Shown piece by piece: positions 49,291 through 55,271 of a stretch of 55,271 nucleotides of DNA. The translations under genes and the position numbers were made by a program. Each line of letters opens with the position of its first letter. Position 1 is the stretch's first letter. This stretch comes from Haloglomus irregulare (GTDB lineage: Archaea > Halobacteriota > Halobacteria > Halobacteriales > Haloarculaceae), in NCBI RefSeq assembly GCF_007421925.1, contig NZ_QMDX01000015.1:1-55271 (forward strand), read 5' to 3'. Under the pieces are notes generated by a model. The model saw nothing but the letters and a program-made list of their open reading frames with translations, did not search any database and was not told the origin of the DNA.

Positions 49291-50193
49291 TCAACGGAGT
49301 CCGAGTTTCGAGAGCGCGTTGGCAAATATGCCGTCGTCGGCCGCCGGGTCAGGCACTTCGTCCTGCTCTTTCCGTTTCTTCAGTTCGTTGAGCGCCGCTG
49401 TCTCGTCGTCGACCGTCGATTCGCTCGTCTGTGGCTTTGGATCGCCGCTCTTCAGCTGCTGAAGTCCCTCGACATTCGTGTCGACGCCACCGGGGCTGAC
49501 CGTCTTCTCGGGCTCGACATCCGTCCCTCTAAACTCGCTCTCGTCCCCCAAATCGGCAGTGAATTCGAGGCGCCGGTTCTCCTCGCGCTCGATACCGCCA
49601 AGTGTGAGGTCGACTTCGGACATGGCTTCGTCGATGTCAGAGCGGATTTGTTCCTCACTTATGTCCTCCTCGGCGTCGTCCTGACCCGCCTGAATCTCAG
49701 ACGGCAACGGTGCGCGCGCTTGCTCAAGGCGGTAGGCGACAAGCGCGGCCCCTGTGGATGCCGTGACGACCGCTAATCCGACAGCGTACGTACCAACGAC
49801 AACGAGTGTCTGCGTGGTCCCGAACTCGAACCACCGGTCCGGATAGTACAATAGGAAGATGCCTGCCGCGGCGAGCGTTACCACGGTACCAGCCGCCCCA
49901 ACCCATTCGACGCGTCGCTCGTTCGGCAACAGCACCGTGACCGAAATCAGCGCGAGGGGTATCGAGAGCATCCCAAGCAGGTACGCCGGCTGGGCGAGAC
50001 TGAAATATCCACCTTCGCGAATACCGTACAGGGACGTTGCCGCAGCGAACAGCGAGAGTGCGAGCACTGCGAACACGATGGCGGTAAAAAAGAGACCGAA
50101 CCCGAGATACACATCCGTCTCCGTTTCGGGCTCACCAATGTACCGCTCATAGAGGCCGATTAGCACGTTGTCTGCGGTGTTGTCCCACATCAC
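49291..50193 (-). CDS. DUF7139-like membrane protein of the actin cluster, 300 aa
   Basis: Four N-terminal membrane helices (FFTAIVFAVLALSLFAAATS, YLLGMLSIPLALISVTVLL, TVVTLAAAGIFLLYY, LVVVGTYAVGLAVVTASTG), then a ~140-residue acidic, charged tail (EEDISEEQIRSDIDEAMSEV ... LNELKKRKEQDEVPDPAADD). It matches, from memory, haloarchaeal DUF7139. It is encoded just upstream of the actin gene in the same direction, so it could tether filaments to the membrane; this is inference. Confidence 0.7.
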   Translation of the reverse strand: MMWDNTADNVLIGLYERYIGEPETETDVYLGFGLFFTAIVFAVLALSLFAAATSLYGIREGGYFSLAQPAYLLGMLSIPLALISVTVLLPNERRVEWVGAAGTVVTLAAAGIFLLYYPDRWFEFGTTQTLVVVGTYAVGLAVVTASTGAALVAYRLEQARAPLPSEIQAGQDDAEEDISEEQIRSDIDEAMSEVDLTLGGIEREENRRLEFTADLGDESEFRGTDVEPEKTVSPGGVDTNVEGLQQLKSGDPKPQTSESTVDDETAALNELKKRKEQDEVPDPAADDGIFANALSKLGLR

Positions 50194-50264
50194 ATGACGC
50201 TGTACGAATGCATGTATAATGTGTGTTTGGTAGCGTCAGACACGTGTCTTTGCCGCAGGCCTGA

Positions 50265-50474
50265 TCAGCCCTCGTCGTCTGCCTGAGCATCGTCGCTATC
50301 AAGTTCTCGTAGTTTCTCTACTGGGCCGTTCTTGATTTCGGTCCGAACCTCGGTCACCTTCGACGGATCGAGACGCGTCGAGTCCTGGGAGGCATCATTC
50401 GTGTTCGATGGCTCCATCTCGCTCGCATCATCGGCCAAACCAAACCAGGTGCGGAGTCGGTCAAGCAGTCCCAT
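50265..50474 (-). CDS. Small acidic protein of the actin cluster, 69 aa
   Basis: It begins with an amphipathic helix MGLLDRLRTWFGLADDASEM that could bind the membrane surface, followed by a polar stretch and LDPSKVTEVRTEIKNGPVEK. Its ATG overlaps the stop of the 154-residue gene (TGATG), so the two are translated together. Family unknown. Confidence 0.6.
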   Translation of the reverse strand: MGLLDRLRTWFGLADDASEMEPSNTNDASQDSTRLDPSKVTEVRTEIKNGPVEKLRELDSDDAQADDEG

Positions 50475-50938
50475 CAGTAGTTTTTGAACAGAATCGTTTT
50501 CACGTCATCTTTGGTCCGTGCGGTCTCTATCGTCCCGTCCTCCAGTTCGACCTCGTAGCGCTCCTCACCGCTGCCCTCTCGCCATTTGTCGTCGTGTCGC
50601 TTGAGGAGGTCTAGGATCCCATCGGGGGCGTTCGCCGTGATATTCGATTCAGTCTCGGTCGTGACGGTTTCGGCAGACAGAGGATGGTCACTTGAAAGGG
50701 ACTCGTCCGTCGTCTCTCCGTTATCTTCTGCCTCTGTTTCCGTTGGCTCGGAGGACACATCGCTCCCGGGATGCCCCCTCCGCTCTGGGTCATCGACTGC
50801 CTCGGCAAGGTCCAGCAAGTAGTCGATTACATCCTGTTGACGAACGGACGCGTACGACCCTGCGTGCTCGGCCGCCAGTTCCTTTTGAAGGGCGTTGAGC
50901 CGCTCTAACTGCGACTCCGTCAGCTGGAGTTCTGGCAT
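50474..50938 (-). CDS. Helical protein of the actin cluster, 154 aa
   Basis: The N-terminal helices LQLTESQLERLNALQKELAA and VRQQDVIDYLLDLAEAV resemble a ribbon-helix-helix or similar DNA-binding start. A ~60-residue disordered acidic linker follows, then a small C-terminal domain with GSGEERYEVELEDGTIETAR and KDDVKTILFKNY. No family was recognised. Its arrangement would suit an adaptor linking DNA to the actin, but this is speculation. Confidence 0.6.
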   Translation of the reverse strand: MPELQLTESQLERLNALQKELAAEHAGSYASVRQQDVIDYLLDLAEAVDDPERRGHPGSDVSSEPTETEAEDNGETTDESLSSDHPLSAETVTTETESNITANAPDGILDLLKRHDDKWREGSGEERYEVELEDGTIETARTKDDVKTILFKNY

Positions 50939-50998
50939 GTGTCTTGTTATTTCATGCCCCTACAAAACACCATCTCCAGTCAGATGACCCCGAGCCTG

Positions 50999-51349
50999 TC
51001 ACGAGCTATCGTCGTCGCTGCCGGCGCGGACGATGGCAGGAGTGAGTTCCTTGTCGTGATCACTCTCATTCTCACCCTCGTTCCGAGACACGGGCTTCAC
51101 CGGAGATGGCTGTCGCGACCCCGACTCACTTCCACTGTCATGTTTCCCACTCGTGGCTCCATCACCTGCCCCGCCTCCCGAGAACCGTTCGTAGAACCGC
51201 ATCATAGCTTCGTCCCATGACTCGACTTCTTCCGGCGTGGCGCCATGGTCGACATCGATGCCGACGTACTCACAGTCATCACAGACGTACGACTCCTGAT
51301 CGTCAAGTTGGTAGGTGATGATCGTCCCGCCACACCGAGGACAATCCAT
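50999..51349 (-). CDS. Zinc-ribbon protein at the head of the actin cluster, 116 aa
   Basis: ATG 51349, MDCPRCGGTIITYQLDDQES then YVCDDCEYVGIDVDHGATPE: a classic C-x2-C/C-x2-C zinc ribbon followed by a helix (SWDEAMMRFYERF) and a long polar tail. A GTG at 51391 would add 14 residues and would overlap the stop of the decayed gene upstream. Such short zinc-ribbon proteins often act as partners or regulators. Confidence 0.65.
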   Translation of the reverse strand: MDCPRCGGTIITYQLDDQESYVCDDCEYVGIDVDHGATPEEVESWDEAMMRFYERFSGGGAGDGATSGKHDSGSESGSRQPSPVKPVSRNEGENESDHDKELTPAIVRAGSDDDSS

Positions 51350-51390
51350 ACAGGTAATTCTCACCGTGCTATCATAACGTTTCGTTCCCA

Positions 51391-51753
51391 CTACGTATTG
51401 AGGAGCGTCCGTTGAGCTATCAAATAATCGTCCTCACCGGTAGGGTCTGCCAACTCCGCTCCGATAACGACGAACGGTGTGGGAGGTTGTCGCCATTGGA
51501 AAGTGAACGCTACATATGAATATCCGGTCCGTCATGTCGTCAGATTTCATCCTGTGGATGTATGGTATATTCGCACGCGAGTCAAAAGAAAGTTCGACGG
51601 GATACAGAACGTGAGCTCCGCCATTGTTGGGGAGAAAGCAGGTTTGAGATCACCGGCGTCGAGTTCGCTGCTGAATAGGACCTCTATATTCAGCAAGCCA
51701 GAATAAACATCCATATCACCTGATATACTCTCCAGTACTACGCTGGGAAACAT
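51391..51753 (-). pseudogene. Decayed small gene with two in-frame TGA codons
   Basis: From ATG 51753 one frame reads MFPSVVLESISGDMDVYSGL ... FLLTRVRIYHTSTG, hits TGA, reads NLTT, hits a second TGA (51549-51547 and 51534-51532), and continues RTGYSYVAFTFQWRQPPTPF ... GEDDYLIAQRTLLNT to TAG 51391. The composition stays protein-like throughout, and both TGAs could derive from CGA. It ends overlapping the possible GTG of the zinc-ribbon gene. Family unknown. The rest of 51754-51911 shows only the TnpB right end. Confidence 0.4.
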
Positions 51754-51911
51754 ACTGTGGCGTCAGTATCAGTGGCGCGTAATCACCCACTATAGGAACC
51801 GGACTGGTAATTTAGATGGAATGGTTGCGCGTCTTCATCGAATGTAACGTATTGACGTCCACCTCGACATGAGGCTCCTCCACGCTGGACACAAAGGCCC
51901 ACGGGAGTGAC

Positions 51912-53174
51912 TTACGGGTTTGTGCGCTGTTCGCTGGGATTTGTCCCGGCTCCGGGAGCGTCTGTGATCGAACGCCATTCGTGATTGTCCCACTGGAACC
52001 GCACGGGCCGCGCCATCGGCCTGACTTGCTGCTCGGTGTTTCGCCGGAGAAACGTCTCTGCGGCGGTGAGATCAGCGTGTCCCTCGAACCCGCAGGGACA
52101 GGTCAGCGTCTCCCGAGGCCGAACCGTCTCGTCCTGCGCCCCACACTCCGGACACGTCTGACTCGTCCATGCCTCAGTCTTCTCCGCTACCTCGATCCCA
52201 TATTCCTCACAGACGGACCGCAGCTGGTCGGTAAACTGCGCGACTGCCCAGAAGTGGTTCAGCTTCTCGTTGATTTCAGGGGAGAGTTGGGGTTCGATGA
52301 CGCCGGCGAGATTGCCGATGTACACCGTCGCGATCCCCTCGTCGTGTAACCGTTCGACGAAATCACGGATGAGAGCCTTCTGGGCGTGACTCCGCCGGCG
52401 GGAGCGTTTGCGGTAGAGCCGGCGGATTCGCCGGCTGGTGTCCTGCTCCGGGGGCAACTTCGATGACAGGCGCGCTATCTCCTCGGTCGTCGCCCGGAAC
52501 TGCTCGAACAGGTCTTCGCTGTCGTAGAGGTACTGCTGTCCGGTGGTGGTCGCACACGCGACGAGGTTGTTGACACCGAGATCGAGGGCGGCTTCCTCCG
52601 AAGCTAGTGGTGAATCCAGTTCCGATTCGTCGATCGTCACTGATTGATATGCCCGATAGGTGTCTTCGACCTCGTCGTACTGGATCTCCAATTCCCCCTG
52701 TTCACCGGACCATTTCGGATTGCCACGAACCTCTAACCGAAGCCGCTCGAAGTACCCCATATCGTACTTGTCCTTGAGGTTCTGACCGACTGGGACTTCG
52801 ACCCGGGAGTGTTCGCCCCACTGGATCTCATACGAGTCGTTCCGGACGAACAACCGGAGGTCGCGCCCGTCGTCTGCGTTCCCCCAGTAGCCGGGCGGTG
52901 ACGCGTCCTCACCGCGTTCCAACAGCGCGAAAAACGACTTCCAGGCGGCGTTGTTCTTCCGTGTCATCGTCTGGACATCGACCGTGCCGAGCTGGCCTTT
53001 GTACTGCCCGCGAAACTCATCCGTCTCCCAGATGTTCTCGTCGTCGAAGAACCGCTGCCGGCGGGCATAGGTCAGCTCGTTCCAGAAGCTCGCCGTTGCG
53101 TCCATAACCTCCTGTAAGAGGGCCTCATCCGACTCCGAGCGGGGTCGCACTTCGAAGGTATTGGTCCGCTTCAT
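51912..53174 (-). CDS. tnpB: TnpB, GNL-type RuvC-II, coupled to a plasmid-block gene, 420 aa
   Basis: ATG 53174 ([15 protein letters not shown]). Ruv[13 protein letters not shown], Ruv[14 protein letters not shown] (Gly and Asn where Glu and Asp are usual), zinc ribbon CPECG ... CPCG and Ruv[27 protein letters not shown] follows RuvC-II. Close relative of the frameshifted copy at 17386, but with an intact frame. No left-end hairpin is seen; instead its ATG overlaps the stop of the backbone gene before it (ATGA). A right-end-like hairpin lies at about 51875-51905. Confidence 0.88.
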   Translation of the reverse strand: MKRTNTFEVRPRSESDEALLQEVMDATASFWNELTYARRQRFFDDENIWETDEFRGQYKGQLGTVDVQTMTRKNNAAWKSFFALLERGEDASPPGYWGNADDGRDLRLFVRNDSYEIQWGEHSRVEVPVGQNLKDKYDMGYFERLRLEVRGNPKWSGEQGELEIQYDEVEDTYRAYQSVTIDESELDSPLASEEAALDLGVNNLVACATTTGQQYLYDSEDLFEQFRATTEEIARLSSKLPPEQDTSRRIRRLYRKRSRRRSHAQKALIRDFVERLHDEGIATVYIGNLAGVIEPQLSPEINEKLNHFWAVAQFTDQLRSVCEEYGIEVAEKTEAWTSQTCPECGAQDETVRPRETLTCPCGFEGHADLTAAETFLRRNTEQQVRPMARPVRFQWDNHEWRSITDAPGAGTNPSEQRTNP

Positions 53175-53367
53175 CGCTGGCTCGCCTCCTGCTGGTTCGG
53201 TTGTGTCCACCGACGTGGGATGTAGCCGCGGCGCTCGATTCCGGCGGCCTGCTCTCGGAGGAGGCCGATGAGGACTTGCTCCGGGACGCCCGCCTGAGCC
53301 TGTCCGGCCAACAGCCGCTGGAGTGCTGTACGGGCTCCTTGATGACCACGGGATCGCTATCGTCCAT
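53171..53367 (-). pseudogene. Plasmid-block gene with a one-base deletion
   Basis: ATG 53367 reads [11 protein letters not shown], then GAGCCCGTA appears where GAGGCCCGTA would continue as [40 protein letters not shown] and [14 protein letters not shown]. Restoring one base gives an exact 65-codon frame ending at 53171. The helical Gln/Ala/Leu-rich product has no recognised family. It overlaps the upstream gene by 11 bases and the tnpB start by 3. Confidence 0.6.
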
Positions 53368-53566
53368 CGATGCGCTCCCGGATATCCCCGGTTTGGTATT
53401 TGAATGTTGGCGCGGTGACCCTGCTCTGCGAATCTCTCTGCCGCTGTTCGAACACGGCGCAGCCGTGGGGATTCGCGCCGACGAGACGGTCGAAGACCGC
53501 TTTCCCCTCGACCAGGGCGTCGTGCTGTGTCGGTGCTTCAACCAGCGCGTAGATGACCATATGCAT
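53357..53566 (-). CDS. Short paralogue of the 19325 gene, 69 aa
   Basis: ATG 53566: [20 protein letters not shown], then [20 protein letters not shown] and a different C-terminus ending DIRERIDGR. Residues 1-45 match the 168-residue protein at 19325-19831 closely; the remaining ~120 residues are absent. It may be an independent short form or a product of recombination. It sits in the same kind of neighbourhood, behind the repeated 26-bp hairpin. Confidence 0.6.
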   Translation of the reverse strand: MHMVIYALVEAPTQHDALVEGKAVFDRLVGANPHGCAVFEQRQRDSQSRVTAPTFKYQTGDIRERIDGR

Positions 53567-53620
53567 CTGGTTCACCTCGGAGCGCCGACTCACCGGGCGT
53601 CGCTCGGCGCTGTCTGCTCG

Positions 53621-53646
53621 GTGCGCCGGCACCCATCGCCGGCGCT
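53621..53646. repeat. 26-bp hairpin repeat, right copy
   Basis: Identical over 26 bases to 16741-16766, with arms GCGCCGGC/GCCGGCGC. Next to it the minus strand has seven T's, giving the T-tract plus stem design seen elsewhere in the backbone block. Confidence 0.75.
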
Positions 53647-53810
53647 AAAAAAACCTGGTTCGGGAGATCGCGTTCAGGAATCGTCTGTCCGCTCGACGGT
53701 GATCGTCAGGTCGCCAGACTCGTAGTCGGTCTTGAAGTCGACGCTGAACGCATCGGAATCGTAGGCGGCGTGGTAGGCACGGTGCAGTTCGAGCGACCCG
53801 GTCGCCGTCA

Positions 53811-55189
53811 ACGGCCCCGCGCAGGGTGGCGCGGGGCTTGTCAGTGAACTCGGCCTCTGCCGACCGTGGTTAGTCGGACGGGACAAAACCCCGGCTCGGC
53901 GTCACCGTTCCTGACTTCAGGGCGAGTTGACTGTCGCCCGTCCGCCGCGACGACTGTAGGCCACGACGGACGTACCGCAATCCAACGTTCTTCGCCGCCA
54001 CGTAGTCCGCGTTCCCCGTTGCACCACACATCTCACACTCGAACTCGGCCTGCCTGACGCGATTGCCTTCGCTCGTGTGTCCACACTCGGGACACCGCCG
54101 ACTCGTGCTCTCCGGATCGACGTACTCCACACAAATGCCCTCCTCTTCCGCCTTGTACTCCACGAGATCAACGAGCTGGCGGTGCGCCCACTGGTGGAAC
54201 TCCTTCACCGGGGGCGCACGTTCCCTGATGTGTTTCAGGTTCTCGAACGCGATGTACTCGCAGTCGTGCTCCAGTGCTTCCTCGATGATATCGTTGCCCA
54301 CGCGGTGGAGGACATCTCGAACGTATCGAGATTCCCTGCCGCTCATCTGCTGGATGGTGCGGTGTGCGGACTGCGTACCGGTCTGTTGGAGACTGCTGCG
54401 AATCCGCTCGAACTCCCGGTGTCGATGTCTGAGTTCTCTGCCGGACGCGAAGTACGCCGTTGAGGTGGTGGCGATATTGACGATTCCGAGGTCGACACCG
54501 AGAACTGTCCTGTCCTCGTCGTCGTCCCGTTGTTTGACCTGTTTCTCGGGCTGGGGTTTGCGGAATCCGAGATGCAGGTAGTAGTCGCCATCACGCCGAG
54601 AAAGCGTGGATTCTGTGAGCTCCCAGTCCTCATCGTTGAGGTACTGGTGTTGGTAACCGTCTTCGTCGTCCGGCAGTGCGAGGTCGCACCGAATACGGTC
54701 GTCGACCGTGGAAAGTGAGACCGTGTCGTCGTCGAACAGCGTCATCGTCCGAGTGTCGTATTTCACCGTGGTGGCGGTGAACTCCGGACAGGAGGTTTTG
54801 TATTCCTCGTCTAGTTCTTTGATTTCTTCGACGCCGGAGAGTGCGGCTGCGGCTTGGTGGGTAGCGAGGATTGCGTGTTGACTCCCGAGACGCGTCTCTT
54901 CCAGCACCTCGTCGTAGGCAAGGTCTTGGAGGTACGTCTTCCGCGTTTCACCCGTTCGCCATCCGATCCGACTGCTGATATTACAGGCGTCTTGCCACTC
55001 GTTGATGGTGGCGTCAAGCAGATCTTGTTGCTCGGTGGTGAGGATGGGGCGGGTGATTGCGGTGCGTCGCAGGTAGTCGTCCGCCACGGTTTTTAATAGA
55101 TGTATGGTAATTAGTAATCGGTGCTTTGTGGTAGTGGGTATCGACTTCCTCCCCGCCAACGGTGGGGCCGGAAATCCGCATTGCTATCT
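53811..55189 (-). mobile_element. TnpB-only element splitting the right-edge gene
   Basis: Right-end hairpin CCCCGCG/CGCGGGG at about 53815-53837 and left-end hairpin CCCCGCC ... GGTGGGG at about 55151-55167. The boundaries are approximate because a shared base makes the junction ambiguous. No tnpA is present. Confidence 0.65.
53870..55087 (-). CDS. tnpB: TnpB RNA-guided nuclease, 405 aa
   Basis: Taken from GTG 55087 (MADDYLRRTAITRPIL); an in-frame extension to 55159 would begin inside the left end. RuvC-I is LGVDLGIVNIATT, RuvC-II IAFENLKHIRER (Glu kept, Asp to Asn), zinc ribbon CPECG ... CEMCG and RuvC-III GNADYVAAKNV. The catalytic D-E-D set is present. It is most like the 8527 protein. 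A TATA-like CTATTAAAA lies close to the GTG, so the exact start is uncertain. Confidence 0.88.
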   Translation of the reverse strand: MADDYLRRTAITRPILTTEQQDLLDATINEWQDACNISSRIGWRTGETRKTYLQDLAYDEVLEETRLGSQHAILATHQAAAALSGVEEIKELDEEYKTSCPEFTATTVKYDTRTMTLFDDDTVSLSTVDDRIRCDLALPDDEDGYQHQYLNDEDWELTESTLSRRDGDYYLHLGFRKPQPEKQVKQRDDDEDRTVLGVDLGIVNIATTSTAYFASGRELRHRHREFERIRSSLQQTGTQSAHRTIQQMSGRESRYVRDVLHRVGNDIIEEALEHDCEYIAFENLKHIRERAPPVKEFHQWAHRQLVDLVEYKAEEEGICVEYVDPESTSRRCPECGHTSEGNRVRQAEFECEMCGATGNADYVAAKNVGLRYVRRGLQSSRRTGDSQLALKSGTVTPSRGFVPSD

Positions 55190-55271
55190 AGATTGAAGTG
55201 GAAGAACGCAGCCGAAGTGTAGGGCTTGCTCTGGGTTTCGACCTGCGTCTCGACAGAGGCCGGGAGCGCGA

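Larger units (their letters stand above)
53674..55271 (-). pseudogene. Plasmid-block gene split by a TnpB element (5' end outside window)
   Basis: The 3' part (53674 to ~53810) reads TATGSLELHRAYHAAYDSDA, then FSVDFKTDYESGDLTITVER and TDDS. The 5' part (~55190 to the window edge) reads ALPASVETQVETQSKPYTSA and AFFHFN. Joined, they give FHFNLTATGSLELHR in one frame, so a TnpB element interrupts one gene. It looks like a beta-rich protein of unknown family. The N-terminus lies beyond the right edge. Confidence 0.6.

Noticed and set aside
1-55271. CRISPR arrays, rRNA genes, replication origins and rep genes
   Set aside because: No regularly spaced direct repeats, no rRNA sequence, and no Orc1/Cdc6, RepH or similar protein was found in any frame examined.

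Overview
The window comes from a halophilic archaeon (haloarchaeon; genus not determinable from sequence alone). The basis is GC-rich coding with acidic, Asp/Glu-rich proteins, AT-rich TATA boxes about 25 bp upstream of leaderless ATGs, many haloarchaea-specific families, many IS200/IS605-type TnpB elements, and a haloarchaeal salactin-like actin. No rRNA, CRISPR array, replication initiator or clear origin was found. The mix of cargo and decaying mobile DNA suggests a megaplasmid or a chromosomal island.

Layout. 0-1.2 kb: a compact array of six tRNA genes (Met, Glu, Ser, Pro, Asp, Gln, all minus strand) with a tiny zinc-finger gene inside. 1.9-7.7 kb: TnpB elements, a large winged-helix/nucleotidyltransferase protein, and an AbiE-type operon whose toxin gene has been cut short by a TnpB fragment. 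7.8-19.8 kb: a minus-strand block of haloarchaeal plasmid-type genes (ArdC, DUF6610, DUF7389, DUF6166, DUF7567, DUF7568 and unnamed relatives; DUF numbers are from memory). Its intergenic regions repeatedly hold T-tracts and GC hairpins. Several genes are split by TnpB elements, or carry a nonsense codon, and a pirin gene and an Mrr-type nuclease gene sit inside. The block resumes at 53.2-55.3 kb, where a shorter paralogue of one block gene and an identical 26-bp hairpin repeat occur, so the 20-51 kb stretch looks like cargo set into, or between duplicated parts of, this backbone.

Cargo. 20.1-22.2 kb: ArsR regulator, a frameshifted ArsC and a polytopic membrane protein. 22.3-23.6 kb: an ethylbenzene-dehydrogenase-like heme-domain protein. 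24-27 kb: a PPP-family phosphatase and polyphosphate kinase Ppk1 behind an AT-rich inverted repeat. 28-31 kb: a DUF7260 protein, an IS1595-type insertion sequence, a 57-residue membrane protein and a lipoprotein. 31.3-44 kb: a carbon-phosphorus lyase locus, with phnG-H-I-J-K-L-M plus a sugar-phosphate isomerase-like gene and a HAD phosphatase on the minus strand, each junction overlapping by a few bases, and divergent phnD-C-E plus a hexapeptide acyltransferase and an MFS transporter on the plus strand. 44-46 kb: two divergent regulators, one winged-helix with a possible PhoU-like part and one AbrB-PhoU. The region therefore combines phosphonate uptake and breakdown, polyphosphate storage and phosphate-responsive control.

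46.2-51.4 kb: a complete IS200/IS605 element (TnpA + TnpB), then a salactin-like actin cluster with a membrane protein, two small proteins and a zinc ribbon. 51.4-55.3 kb: a decayed gene, a TnpB translationally coupled to a backbone gene, and another TnpB element splitting a gene. TnpB proteins of at least two catalytic types occur: four keep the canonical RuvC-II Glu (EDL or ENL) and three have Gly at that place (GDL or GNL).
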